The notes beneath the pieces are model-generated. The model saw nothing but the letters and a program-made list of their open reading frames with translations. It was not told the DNA's origin and searched no databases. Positions 1 through 8,108 of a stretch of DNA of 64,000 nt are shown in pieces (position 1 is the first letter of the stretch; each line of letters starts with the position of its first letter). The translations under genes and the position numbers were made by a program. The DNA is from Virgibacillus_F flavescens (lineage in GTDB: Bacteria; Bacillota; Bacilli; Bacillales; Amphibacillaceae), in contig NZ_CP192260.1 of NCBI RefSeq assembly GCF_050574275.1, forward strand, positions 186,001 through 250,000, written 5' to 3'.

Positions 1-628
1 TTTCCTTGTATTCTTTTATCTTATCCCCTGGTATATTTCTCGGATTGAATAACGGTTCATCTCTATAATAAAACTCATAGTTTGCTAGTTTCTCGCATGT
101 TGGATAGTGCATTACCTGGGTAATACTATAACTTCTTTCATCTATTTCTAGATCTATTAACTCAACAATAAATCTCGTTATAGCTTCAAATTCAATTGGC
201 TTAACTATCGTTTTCAATGGCACAACTAAGCGATAACGCGGTTTAGAGGACGTACTCCGATGTGTTGAATACATTACTATACCGAAATTAGTGTACTGCT
301 TGATTCTGCCCCATACATCCACACCAAAAGGTACATCATCAATATCGATTGTTATCAAAGAACGATGAATCAAATTTTCTTTCACTCTTAAAATATGGTT
401 ATCTTCATCTGTACATATTGGCTCCATTTTTCCACCGATAAATGATAAATTGCTGCCTTTTAAGCCGATTTTGGGTTGTTTCAACTTATTTACCAAATCA
501 CTATATTTCATTTTTTTATTACTTACAAATGCTTCATTTTTTTTGTTTACATCATTTATGTAATGTCCTTCCGCTATATCAATAATTGTGTCATGACGAA
601 GCTCAATCTTTTCATTTAATGCGTGCAA
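1..628 (-). CDS. Archaeo-eukaryotic-type primase/replication protein, partial (3' end beyond the window)
   Basis: An open frame runs from a TTG at 628 to the window edge without a stop, about 209 codons. The TTG is preceded by a strong ribosome binding site (AAGGGGGGG at 634-642), and an in-frame TAA lies just upstream, so no longer start exists. The protein has an acidic pair in an ITIDIDD context, followed about 30 residues later by YSTHRSTSSKPRYRLVVPL. This resembles the DxD and sxH active-site motifs of AEP-family primases in plasmids, phages and ICEs. It would synthesise primers for element replication. The C-terminal part, where a helicase domain is often fused, is outside the window. 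The family call rests on motifs only. Confidence 0.6.
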   Translation of the reverse strand, partial: MHALNEKIELRHDTIIDIAEGHYINDVNKKNEAFVSNKKMKYSDLVNKLKQPKIGLKGSNLSFIGGKMEPICTDEDNHILRVKENLIHRSLITIDIDDVPFGVDVWGRIKQYTNFGIVMYSTHRSTSSKPRYRLVVPLKTIVKPIEFEAITRFIVELIDLEIDERSYSITQVMHYPTCEKLANYEFYYRDEPLFNPRNIPGDKIKEYKE

Positions 629-655
629 GCTAACCCCCCCTTATGATTATTAAAT

Positions 656-1999
656 TTATTCAAACCAATTATATAAATTAGAAAGAAGTAAGTTTTTATT
701 GTTCTTAACCTTGCGACCAAGGATATACTCACTTATTTCATTAAATGATTTATTTAGATGTTGCATTCCTTCTTGCGTTTCAATAAATGGTTTGTCTTTG
801 AGCATATTCTTGTATAATGGTTCTGTTAAATCTGGAATTCTAGCAATTTCATCAAAACCTAATAATTCAACAATATTTTTATGGTTTATAAAAGGATAAT
901 CTTTTACAAAGATTATTTTTACATTGAGATTATATTTCTTAGATAAGTCGGATATATACTTTCTCCATCTTTTCAATCCAAACTCATCGCCATCTACAAT
1001 AACCCACAAGTCATCCGCGTTATTCAGCTTTACTATATTGGGACTATTAATTCTTCCGTTAGCCAAATCTATGAATAGATAATCATAATACTTTGCAGCA
1101 TTTACTAAGTTAGTAATTATATATTCAGGAACTTCATAATCAAAGTGATACTTTTTTATATCTGGATAGTCGTAAGGAAGCCATTGTACCCCTTTATAAT
1201 TCAGTTTTGCTTGTTCCGGAGAAATGGATTCGTCATATACCGTGTTTATGAAAGAGTTCCAATTAGTAGGAACTGCTTTCCAATGTTTTAAAATAGTCTT
1301 CATCCTAATTGTTGTTGAAACACCTTCAAGTACTGCAGTGGAAACTTTCATTTTCCCTAAATAGATAGCAAAATTCATGACAAACGTAGTTACTCCAATT
1401 CGGTCAAATGGAGACCATACTGCAATAGTTCGGTTGTGATCCCAACCTCCTTGGCTTAAAACCCTTCTTCTAATTAAAGCCAATCTTTCATTGTATTTTT
1501 CACTAGGATCTTCTTTTTTTTGCCATTCATAATCAGCAGCTATAAATTTACACTTACTTTTCTTTTCCACTCTCTCATTGTTATCGTTTTTCCTTGGGGA
1601 ATCTTTCACATTCTTTGTAACATTTGAATCTATACCGTTACCTTTTTTATATTCTTGTATTCCACTTAGGGCCGGTTCACCTGCATTTAAGAATATGTTC
1701 AACCAAATCTTTAACTGTTCGTAGTTAGCAAAAGCATAAATGTTATCCCTTATTTTTGTTTCCTTTAAAACATCACGGTCTACATAGAACATATATTGAC
1801 TATTTTCTTGTATATTTATCGTCTCGATAATTTCTGAATGCTTTAGATCAGAAATTATAATTGATTGAGGTTCATTTATAACAGAATTAAGCAGGTTGGC
1901 ATTAACCATACTTTTAATATTTACTTCAAATTCATTTAATACCTGTTTTATCTTATTTAATTCTCTTGCTTCTAGTGATGCTAAAAATACTTTTTGCAT
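656..1999 (-). CDS. MinD/ParA/CpaE-like ATPase with degenerate Walker A
   Basis: The start is placed at 1999 because AAAGGAGCGG lies 7-8 nt upstream; a longer frame begins at 2032. The 447-aa protein has an N-terminal region of about 110 residues with receiver-like alternation, a charged linker (about 120-190) and a C-terminal half with SIMIBI ATPase pattern. The P-loop position reads WSPFDRIGVTT, where ParA/MinD proteins have KGGVGKTT, so both the signature and the P-loop lysine are missing. A Walker B-like strand (YDYLFIDLANG) is kept. It lies 22 nt downstream of the replication-relaxation gene, so the two are probably cotranscribed. Partition, or an architecture-like role as in TadZ/CpaE, is possible. 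Nucleotide hydrolysis is doubtful. Confidence 0.5.
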   Translation of the reverse strand: MQKVFLASLEARELNKIKQVLNEFEVNIKSMVNANLLNSVINEPQSIIISDLKHSEIIETINIQENSQYMFYVDRDVLKETKIRDNIYAFANYEQLKIWLNIFLNAGEPALSGIQEYKKGNGIDSNVTKNVKDSPRKNDNNERVEKKSKCKFIAADYEWQKKEDPSEKYNERLALIRRRVLSQGGWDHNRTIAVWSPFDRIGVTTFVMNFAIYLGKMKVSTAVLEGVSTTIRMKTILKHWKAVPTNWNSFINTVYDESISPEQAKLNYKGVQWLPYDYPDIKKYHFDYEVPEYIITNLVNAAKYYDYLFIDLANGRINSPNIVKLNNADDLWVIVDGDEFGLKRWRKYISDLSKKYNLNVKIIFVKDYPFINHKNIVELLGFDEIARIPDLTEPLYKNMLKDKPFIETQEGMQHLNKSFNEISEYILGRKVKNNKNLLLSNLYNWFE

Positions 2000-2021
2000 T
2001 TCTACCGCTCCTTTTGTTATA

Positions 2022-3296
2022 TTAATCTTCAAAAACTGTATGTTTTAATTTATTTGGACCTATGACTTTGTAGAAATCAGGTTCACTTTTTAAGTTCTGT
2101 AACCACGTCTCCGTATCGGCCACTAATACATGCTGCATCCCCTGGCCAAAGTTATCATTCATCCAGTCATCTTTCTTTTGATAAATTGCAATTATTTTAT
2201 CAACTTTCTCTCTGAACAAACCTTTTTGAATTGCTAAATTGAGGTAATATAATCGATCCAACTGTTGAATATTTCCTTCTGTTACAACAACAAATAAAAC
2301 ATTCGTAGAATATGTTTGTGCTAAATTTGATAACCTGAATGCTCTATCAGCATATAAAAATTCAGGTGTATCGTGTAAATAAACTTGTTCGTCATTTAGC
2401 TCTGTAAACGTATAATCAAATTGCTGATTTAGTTCTTCAAGTGACTTTTGAGCAATCATTAATTGTCTAGAGCTTACTTTTGAATCAAGTAATAAGTTTT
2501 CAGCGATCTTCGCAGATTGCTTCAAATGAGATACATTTAGTGAAAAATTTAAGTCATGTATTAAATTTAAGTTTAAAAATACTTTTTTCATATTTGCCAA
2601 TCTCTTTTCACCATTGTTTTTATAAATTTTTTGCGTATTTAATGAATCATCTATGAGTACGAATAGGACAATAAACTCGTAGTCAGGATAATTTTTCTTA
2701 ATCTCAACATACCTTTTTACTTTATCCACTAATGTACCTAAAGGTTCATTACCCATGTCAGTTTCAATAAGGAGCAATTTGTTTTCACTTCTTAAAATCC
2801 AATCTGGTACAATATATTGACTATTTTCATGCATCTCCAGCGGGAAATCTGATGGTCTAATTGAATCAATATCTACTCCATATGTCTTTAATCGAAGTAT
2901 TGTATTTAATACCGTTTGTTGAGTACCAAAATAATGGTCATAATTATATATTGAGAAGTTACTTTTAACACTTGTTGTACTAAAACTTTCCGGTAAATAC
3001 CCCTCACTAATAAGGATCTTTATACCATTAGTACCAATTGTAATTATATTGGCTTCATTTCCCCATCTTTTTTTAAGAGTAATATTTTTCATTTTAATAA
3101 CTTTGTATTTGCTCCATCTCCATATTTTATTTCTAAATGTGTTATAGGATAAATCTGAAAAGTAGTTAAAATACGTATACAATTGTTTTGATGTTAAAAG
3201 TTTTTGTTGAAATAAAAACTTTAACATTTCTAATTCAAATTCTTTCAGCTTAACCCCTTTACCGTTTTCTCCTAAGTAATATGACTTTTCTTTCAT
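2022..3296 (-). CDS. Replication-relaxation family protein
   Basis: The 424-aa protein opens with a winged-helix-like region (about residues 15-90: LLTSKQLYTYF and RWSKYKVIKMKN). A region with a PD-(D/E)xK-like pattern follows (VPDWILRSENKLLLIETDMG), as in the replication-relaxation family (PF13814) of Gram-positive mobile elements. The ATG at 3296 is chosen over the longer frame from 3434: GGGGGG lies 5 nt upstream at 3302-3307, and the two tandem promoters would start transcription at or inside the longer frame. A terminator-like hairpin sits directly before the ribosome binding site, suggesting attenuated expression. It probably acts in initiation of element replication or mobilisation. 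The exact activity is not known to me. Confidence 0.65.
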   Translation of the reverse strand: MKEKSYYLGENGKGVKLKEFELEMLKFLFQQKLLTSKQLYTYFNYFSDLSYNTFRNKIWRWSKYKVIKMKNITLKKRWGNEANIITIGTNGIKILISEGYLPESFSTTSVKSNFSIYNYDHYFGTQQTVLNTILRLKTYGVDIDSIRPSDFPLEMHENSQYIVPDWILRSENKLLLIETDMGNEPLGTLVDKVKRYVEIKKNYPDYEFIVLFVLIDDSLNTQKIYKNNGEKRLANMKKVFLNLNLIHDLNFSLNVSHLKQSAKIAENLLLDSKVSSRQLMIAQKSLEELNQQFDYTFTELNDEQVYLHDTPEFLYADRAFRLSNLAQTYSTNVLFVVVTEGNIQQLDRLYYLNLAIQKGLFREKVDKIIAIYQKKDDWMNDNFGQGMQHVLVADTETWLQNLKSEPDFYKVIGPNKLKHTVFED

Positions 3297-3307
3297 AATT
3301 TCCCCCC

Positions 3308-3365
3308 AAAAAAAAGACCCCCGAAACAGATAGAGTTGATTTACTCTAAATCCATTCGGGGGGTC
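3308..3365 (-). terminator. Leader terminator (attenuator) before the replication-relaxation gene
   Basis: On the minus strand, GACCCCCCGAA (3365-3355) pairs with TTCGGGGGTC (3325-3316), followed by eight T (3315-3308). The run of six G used as ribosome binding site comes next. A terminator between promoter and start codon implies attenuation. A second, smaller hairpin (GATTTAGAGTAAATC) lies in the loop. The C-run arm could also pair with the G-run and hide the ribosome binding site. Confidence 0.7.
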
Positions 3366-3430
3366 CCGTTTAATATTTAGTTTGCTTTCTTCAGAAAAAA
3401 AAAGGATGTAATTTTGTGTTGTTGATAAAC

Positions 3431-3459
3431 ACATTACAATGATAATTCAAACCTGTCAA
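3431..3459 (-). promoter_or_regulatory. Promoter, proximal copy of a duplicated pair
   Basis: On the minus strand TTGACA (3459-3454), 17 nt, TAATGT (3436-3431). It lies in a 51-bp segment (3421-3471) that is repeated almost exactly 76 bp upstream. It predicts a leader of about 130 nt containing the attenuator. Confidence 0.65.
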
Positions 3460-3506
3460 CATATTTTAATTTCTTCAAAGCTAAAATTGTTTTGTTGTTG
3501 TTAAAC

Positions 3507-3535
3507 ATATTACAATGATAATTTATAGCTGTCAA
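3507..3535 (-). promoter_or_regulatory. Promoter, distal copy of the duplicated pair
   Basis: On the minus strand TTGACA (3535-3530), 17 nt, TAATAT (3512-3507). It is the second copy of the 51-bp repeat (3497-3547). The conservation of spacer sequence around ATTATCATTG as well as both hexamers suggests a recent duplication or a shared binding protein. Confidence 0.65.
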
Positions 3536-3608
3536 CATATTTTAGTTTGTTCACCTAAAAAGAAGAATTCCTATGAAAATACTATTCAATTTATAGTTAT
3601 TTTAGATA

Positions 3609-3638
3609 TTGAAGTTTGAGGTAAGGAATGGGTATAAT
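3609..3638 (+). promoter_or_regulatory. Candidate plus-strand promoter in the element
   Basis: TTGAAG (3609-3614), 18 nt, TATAAT (3633-3638). It is followed by an inverted repeat (GACAAGTG...CACTTGTC at about 3682-3717) without a T-run. No gene begins before the terminator at 3856. Confidence 0.4.
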
Positions 3639-3776
3639 CTTTATTATAGCTGGAGTTAATACATAACTATATAGTTAGACGACAAGTGTTATGTGCTACC
3701 TTATAGCACTTGTCTCACCTTAATCCCTATTATCGCTAGATCAATTAACAATCCATAAATTATTTACAAAAAAATA

Positions 3777-3806
3777 TTGACTTTATTCTTTTTTTTAGCT
3801 TATGAT
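3777..3806 (+). promoter_or_regulatory. Candidate promoter for a short RNA
   Basis: TTGACT (3777-3782), 18 nt, TATGAT (3801-3806). A strong terminator begins only about 45 nt after the expected transcription start, so any transcript would be near 90 nt and non-coding. Confidence 0.4.
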
Positions 3807-3812
3807 TATATT

Positions 3813-3906
3813 ATAAATATTCTCGTCTTTTAAAAATAAATACCTAAAGGGAAAGCCCCTGAATAAATATACGAAGAGATTCGTATGTTCATTCAGGGGT
3901 TTTTTT
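3813..3906 (+). ncRNA. Candidate small RNA ending at an intrinsic terminator
   Basis: The interval between the TTGACT/TATGAT promoter and the hairpin at 3856-3899 has no open frame with a ribosome binding site. If both signals work, a structured RNA of about 90 nt is made upstream of the recombinase. No known RNA family was recognised. Confidence 0.25.
3856..3906 (+). terminator. Strong intrinsic terminator
   Basis: CCCCTGAAT (from 3856) pairs with ATTCAGGGG (to 3899), with an inner ATACGAA/TTCGTAT stem, followed by seven T (3900-3906). It would insulate the recombinase pair from transcription arriving from the left. Confidence 0.8.
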
Positions 3907-4015
3907 ATGAGAAAGAAAGGAAGATATGAAATAAATTATCTAAATAGCCTAATATTTTTTTAACCTAGCCCAGCTTAAGATTTAAAAATGATATAGAGGA
4001 TAGGAGGAACTCCTA

Positions 4016-4168
4016 ATGAAGTTAGAAAGAATCTTCAGTACTGATAAAATCTCGATCCAGCAACTTTTACAATCTATAATAGATAATCAAATTGACTCAG
4101 CCCTTATTTCGGATTATTATTCTAGTAAGGTGAACACTGCTACATCTCATGAACCAAGGAAGGACTGA
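4016..4168 (+). CDS. Small 50-aa protein directly before the recombinase
   Basis: An ATG at 4016 follows a good ribosome binding site (AGGAGG at 4002-4007). The frame is 50 codons and stops at 4166-4168, five bases before the recombinase ATG. The predicted product begins MKLERIFSTDKISIQQLL and ends near HEPRKD. It is hydrophilic, has no signal peptide and was not recognised. The spacing suggests translational coupling, so an accessory role such as directionality or expression control is possible, but nothing in the sequence proves it. Confidence 0.5.
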   Translation: MKLERIFSTDKISIQQLLQSIIDNQIDSALISDYYSSKVNTATSHEPRKD

Positions 4169-4173
4169 AATAA

Positions 4174-5649
4174 ATGAGATGTGCAGCTTATATTAGAGTG
4201 TCTACAGATAAAGAAGAACAAAAGGCATCATTAAAGAATCAACAGGATCTTTTCCTTAATTTTATTAGTGAAAAGGGGTGGGATGTCCACGATTTCTATG
4301 TTGATGTAGAAAGTGGTACAACAGATAAACGTGAGAAATTACAAGAACTTATTGATGATGCCAGCAATAGAAAATTTGATATAATCATAGCCAAAGAATT
4401 ATCGAGGTTGGCACGTAATGGTGGACTGTCTTATCAAATAAGAGATATGGCATTCAAGAATAACATTGACATTATAACGCTAGATGGTGCTATTAATACT
4501 CTATCAGGTGACAATAGTATGTTCGGTTTATATGCATGGATATATGAACAAGAATCTCAACGTACAAGTGAAAGAGTAAAAGCATCTTTTAGAAGCCGTG
4601 CAACTAAAGGAGTCTTCTTAGGTTCAATTGCTCCTTATGGATATCATATTAAAAATCAAAAATTAATTAAGAATACCGATGAAACACCGCTTATTGTAAA
4701 AAGAATATACTCGGCATACTTATCTGGTAAAGGATTTGATAGGATTGCAAGGGAACTTTACGAAGAAGGATATCCAACACCAGCACAAATAGCCGGCAAG
4801 AAAAATGCTGGAGATAAATGGCAAGGCTCTTCAATTCGTTGTATTTTGTCAAACCCTCATTATACCGGCGTCTTAGTACAAGGTAGAGAAACTACCAGAA
4901 ACGTAACTAGTAAGGCCAGAATTTCTATTACTTTTGATAAACAAATAATTGCTGAGAGCTCTCATGAACCCATTATTTCTGCAGATGATTTCAAAGCTGT
5001 AGGAGCACTCATGGAATCTCGCAAAAGGATTAGACCACAAGCGGAAGTACATTTATTTACCAATACAGCATTCTGTGCAGATTGCGGTAAAGGGATGCAT
5101 TTCAAAAAAAACCGTAAAGGCTATATATGTGGTTCTTACAACAAACACGGGATAAAAGCTTGTACTGATCATCATGTTAAGGAAAACGAACTTTATCAAT
5201 CGCTACTTAATGATTTGTATAATCTATCACATACATTAAACATTTCGGAATATGATTCAACTATCAAAAAAAGAGCCGAAGATATAAGACATCGACATGA
5301 ACAGCAAATAAATACACTGGATACTAAAATTGAAAAAATTAAGGCTAGAAAAACAAAATTAATAAACCATATGAGTGATGGTATTATAACTAAGGAAGAA
5401 TATCACCAAGTTATAGACACAAATAACGAAGAGATAAAAAGCTTAATTCTTCAAAAAGAAAATCTATATACTAAGATGAAATCAAAGTACAGTCAAAAAG
5501 AGATTCACAAATTAAAAAAAGAATTAGTTGAACTGGCAGCATTTAAAAAACTCAGCCCTGAAATTTTGCATAAGTTCATTCAAAAAATTGAAATTAAAGC
5601 AGATGGAACTCCGAGAATCTATTATCGATTCTCGGACCCAACTGCTTAA
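4174..5649 (+). CDS. Large serine recombinase (site-specific integrase)
   Basis: The 491-aa protein shows the full large-serine-recombinase plan. The resolvase-type catalytic domain (1-150) has the nucleophile in YIRVSTD (Ser10) and arginines in ELSRLARN. A recombinase domain (about 160-270) follows, then a zinc ribbon (about 298-335: FCADCGKGMHF, YICGSYNKHGIKAC), a coiled coil (about 360-450) and a short C-terminal strand. The ribosome binding site AAGGAAGG (4157-4164) lies inside the preceding 50-aa ORF. It should integrate and excise the element between attP and a site in rlmCD. Its last codons overlap the rlmCD stop on the other strand, so the C-terminus lies next to or within the attachment region. 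Confidence 0.92.
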   Translation: MRCAAYIRVSTDKEEQKASLKNQQDLFLNFISEKGWDVHDFYVDVESGTTDKREKLQELIDDASNRKFDIIIAKELSRLARNGGLSYQIRDMAFKNNIDIITLDGAINTLSGDNSMFGLYAWIYEQESQRTSERVKASFRSRATKGVFLGSIAPYGYHIKNQKLIKNTDETPLIVKRIYSAYLSGKGFDRIARELYEEGYPTPAQIAGKKNAGDKWQGSSIRCILSNPHYTGVLVQGRETTRNVTSKARISITFDKQIIAESSHEPIISADDFKAVGALMESRKRIRPQAEVHLFTNTAFCADCGKGMHFKKNRKGYICGSYNKHGIKACTDHHVKENELYQSLLNDLYNLSHTLNISEYDSTIKKRAEDIRHRHEQQINTLDTKIEKIKARKTKLINHMSDGIITKEEYHQVIDTNNEEIKSLILQKENLYTKMKSKYSQKEIHKLKKELVELAAFKKLSPEILHKFIQKIEIKADGTPRIYYRFSDPTA

Positions 5650-5660
5650 TCTTTTACCTT
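5600..5660. other. Predicted attachment-site junction between element and rlmCD
   Basis: The recombinase stop (5647-5649) and the rlmCD stop (5646-5648, minus) overlap. A perfect 10-bp inverted repeat, TCCGAGAATC/GATTCTCGGA, lies at 5610-5619 and 5627-5636 inside the recombinase 3' end. Large serine recombinases use short crossovers within imperfect inverted repeats. The exact crossover cannot be read without the other end or an empty site. Confidence 0.45.
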
Positions 5661-7025
5661 TTCTATCAACGCACAGCACTCCACGTGGCTTGTCTGTGGA
5701 AACATATCCACCGGCTGGACTTCTTTCGTTCCGTATCCGCCGTCTTCCAGGATTCTAAGATCCCTTGCTAGTGTGGATGGGTTACATGATACATAGACAA
5801 TCCGCTTCGGCTGCATTTCAATCATTGCTTTAAGAAGCTCTTCGTCGCAGCCTTTGCGTGGTGGGTCTACCACAATTACATCTGGCTTCAGTCCTTGTGC
5901 AGTCCACCATGGCATAACCTTCTCCGCTTCACCTACAACAAACTCTGCGTTTGTAATCCCGTTTAGTTTTGCATTTTTCTTTGCGTCGCTTATTGCTTCA
6001 GGAACAATCTCTACGCCATACACCTTCTTAGCTTGTTGCGCTAAAAATAAGGAGATGGTCCCGATACCGCAATACGCGTCGATAACAACATCATCACTTC
6101 CGATTTTCGCATATTCCAATGCCTTTTCATAAAGCACTTTAGTCTGCACAGGATTTACTTGATAAAATGACTTCGCTGAGATAGCGAATGTTATATCACC
6201 AATTTTATCGTGAATATATTCATCGCCCCAAAGCAGATTAGTCTTGTTACCTAAAATAACATTGGTCCGCTTGTTATTGACGTTATGCATAATGGATTTT
6301 ATGTTTGGATAGGTTTCAGTTAATTCCTTAACCAGCTCGTCCTTTTGCGGCAGCTTATCTGTCCGTGTAACGATCACAACCATGATATCCTTCGTTTCTT
6401 CACCGGTTCGCACCATAATGTGGCGCAACACACCTTTATGTGCCTTCTCATTATAGGCGCTAATTCCAAGTCGGCTGGCAGCGGTTCTAACTGTTTTAAC
6501 AACCTCATTGATTACTTCATTGTGTGTTACACACGTCTCAGTATTTTCAATAATATGGTGGCTGCGTTTCTGATAAAAACCTGTTATCAGTTCACCATTT
6601 TCTTTTTCACCCACTGGTAGCTGCACTTTGTTTCGATAATGCATTGGCTCATCCATTCCGATGATTGGATGCACTGGAACATGTTCAAGATGCGCAACTT
6701 TTTTCATGGCGTTCTTCACTTGATTCATTTTCATTTCAAGCTGCAGACTATAGCTCATGTGCTGTAGTCCGCATCCGTTACAATGCTCATGACATACAGG
6801 GTCAATCCGCTCCGGGCTCACTTTATTTAATTCAAGTAACTTTCCAAATCCAAAGTTTTTATTGGCTTTAACGACTTTAACCGTCGCCTCTTCTCCCGGC
6901 AGCGCATTCGGGACAAACAATGGATAACCATTAATTTTACCCACACCACTCCCTTCATGTGTAAGGTCTTCAAATGTTAGATGGATGGTTTCATTCTTTT
7001 CTACTGGTGCTTGTTGTTTTGGCAT
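5646..7025 (-). CDS. rlmCD: 23S rRNA (uracil-C5)-methyltransferase RlmCD
   Basis: The 459-aa protein methylates uridines in 23S rRNA at C5 using SAM; the B. subtilis orthologue (YefA) modifies both U747 and U1939. An N-terminal TRAM domain (about 10-68) is followed by iron-sulfur cysteines (CHEHCNGCG near 78-85 and ETCVTH further on). A Rossmann methyltransferase domain has VIDAYCGIGTISLFLA and VDPPRKGCDEELL, and the catalytic cysteine is in IVYVSCNPSTLARDL. Length is normal, so integration of the neighbouring element restored the reading frame end. Its native terminator is not visible and has probably been displaced. Confidence 0.93.
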   Translation of the reverse strand: MPKQQAPVEKNETIHLTFEDLTHEGSGVGKINGYPLFVPNALPGEEATVKVVKANKNFGFGKLLELNKVSPERIDPVCHEHCNGCGLQHMSYSLQLEMKMNQVKNAMKKVAHLEHVPVHPIIGMDEPMHYRNKVQLPVGEKENGELITGFYQKRSHHIIENTETCVTHNEVINEVVKTVRTAASRLGISAYNEKAHKGVLRHIMVRTGEETKDIMVVIVTRTDKLPQKDELVKELTETYPNIKSIMHNVNNKRTNVILGNKTNLLWGDEYIHDKIGDITFAISAKSFYQVNPVQTKVLYEKALEYAKIGSDDVVIDAYCGIGTISLFLAQQAKKVYGVEIVPEAISDAKKNAKLNGITNAEFVVGEAEKVMPWWTAQGLKPDVIVVDPPRKGCDEELLKAMIEMQPKRIVYVSCNPSTLARDLRILEDGGYGTKEVQPVDMFPQTSHVECCALIEKVKD

Positions 7026-7090
7026 AAGTACCTTCCTTTACGTGCTTCCATAGTATGTTCCATTTTACCATAGTTACATATTTACAATAG

Positions 7091-7147
7091 AAAACTTGGC
7101 TTATCGCCAAGCTTTTATGGCGAAAGCCTTAGTTGCACTTATACTGG
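7091..7147. repeat. Hairpin repeat, copy 1
   Basis: The core GGCTTATCGCC...GGCGAAAGCC forms a 10-bp stem and is followed by the tail CTTAGTTGCACTTAT. Nearly the same sequence occurs at 47181-47240 and a diverged copy at 30189-30250. It lies between dgkB and rlmCD. Confidence 0.7.
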
Positions 7148-7199
7148 TCTCCGAAAATTCAATTTCTTTATTACCAGTATGAAAAAAAGACTGCTGCAC

Positions 7200-8108
7200 T
7201 TAGCAATCTTGTTTTTCCATGAATTTATCTGTTACAAAGAAATCGATGTGTTTAGTCAGGTTGGTAAATTCGCCTGGTAATAAGCCGCCAAATTCTCCGT
7301 CAATATTTAATTGCATTTTATCTTCTGGTGTTACTTTTATATTCTTCGCCTGTGTGTAAATCACATTTTTATCATCCAAATGTGCGCCTCTTAACGCTAA
7401 GCTTGCGATTCGAATGAAATCAGCCAGATTAATTTTCTTCAGAATTATTAAATCAAAATAACCATCATCAAACTTTGCATCTGGAGCCAGCTTTTCAAAG
7501 CCACCTACAGAGTTTGTATTTGAAACAAGGAACAACATAATTTTGTCATCAAATACTTGTCCATCATATTCAATTTTTACTCTGGTTGGTTTTAGTGAAG
7601 GAAGCATTTCAATGCCCTTCATATAATATGCTAGTTGTCCCAGCATCGTTTTTAGTTTACTTGGTACTTCATAGGTTAACTCGGTAAGTTTACCACCACC
7701 GGCTATGTTCATGAAGTATCGATCATTAACGCGACCAATATCGAGCTGCATGGATTGTCCTTCCAAAATGACATCCAATGCTTTTTTTATATCTCGAGGA
7801 ATACATAGCGCACGCGCGAAGTCATTGGTTGTACCAACTGGAATAATTCCTAACTTAGGACGATACTCCTGTTCAGCCAGACCATTAATTACTTCGTTTA
7901 TTGTACCATCTCCACCTGCAGCTATAACTAAATCATACCGACGTTCTACCGCAATTTTGGCAGCTTCTATCGCATCTCCTTCACATGTTGTGGCATGTGC
8001 AGAAGCTTCATATCCTGCTATTTCCAACCGCTCTAGGACCGTTGGTAATTCTCGTTTAATTGCCTCTCGGCCGGATGTTGGATTATAAATAATTCGGGCC
8101 CGCTTCAA
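7200..8108 (-). CDS. dgkB: Diacylglycerol kinase DgkB
   Basis: The 302-aa protein phosphorylates diacylglycerol released during lipoteichoic acid synthesis, returning it to phosphatidic acid. The catalytic signature GGDGTINEVINGL lies near residue 65 and IIPVGTTNDFARAL near 90, both typical of the soluble DgkB/YegS family. The start is TTG, supported by AAGGAGGGG about 5 nt upstream. It is followed by rlmCD in the same orientation, as in B. subtilis (yerQ-yefA), with a 174-nt gap that holds a hairpin repeat. Confidence 0.92.
   Translation of the reverse strand: MKRARIIYNPTSGREAIKRELPTVLERLEIAGYEASAHATTCEGDAIEAAKIAVERRYDLVIAAGGDGTINEVINGLAEQEYRPKLGIIPVGTTNDFARALCIPRDIKKALDVILEGQSMQLDIGRVNDRYFMNIAGGGKLTELTYEVPSKLKTMLGQLAYYMKGIEMLPSLKPTRVKIEYDGQVFDDKIMLFLVSNTNSVGGFEKLAPDAKFDDGYFDLIILKKINLADFIRIASLALRGAHLDDKNVIYTQAKNIKVTPEDKMQLNIDGEFGGLLPGEFTNLTKHIDFFVTDKFMEKQDC

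Larger units (their letters stand above)
1..5650. mobile_element. One end of an integrated element (ICE/IME type) in the 3' end of rlmCD
   Basis: This segment differs from the housekeeping DNA to its right. It is AT-rich and holds a primase fragment, a ParA/MinD-like ATPase, a replication-relaxation protein and a large serine recombinase, all typical of integrative and conjugative or mobilisable elements. The recombinase is the outermost gene and its stop overlaps the rlmCD stop, so this junction is one end of the element; the other end lies left of the window. Streptococcal elements such as phi-m46.1 are known to use the orthologous rum gene as target. No relaxase, coupling protein or type IV secretion gene is visible, so conjugation ability cannot be judged. 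Confidence 0.75.

Noticed and set aside
3297..3434. N-terminal extension of the replication-relaxation frame to 3434
   Set aside because: The proximal promoter and leader terminator lie in or next to this stretch, and a ribosome binding site exists for the ATG at 3296.
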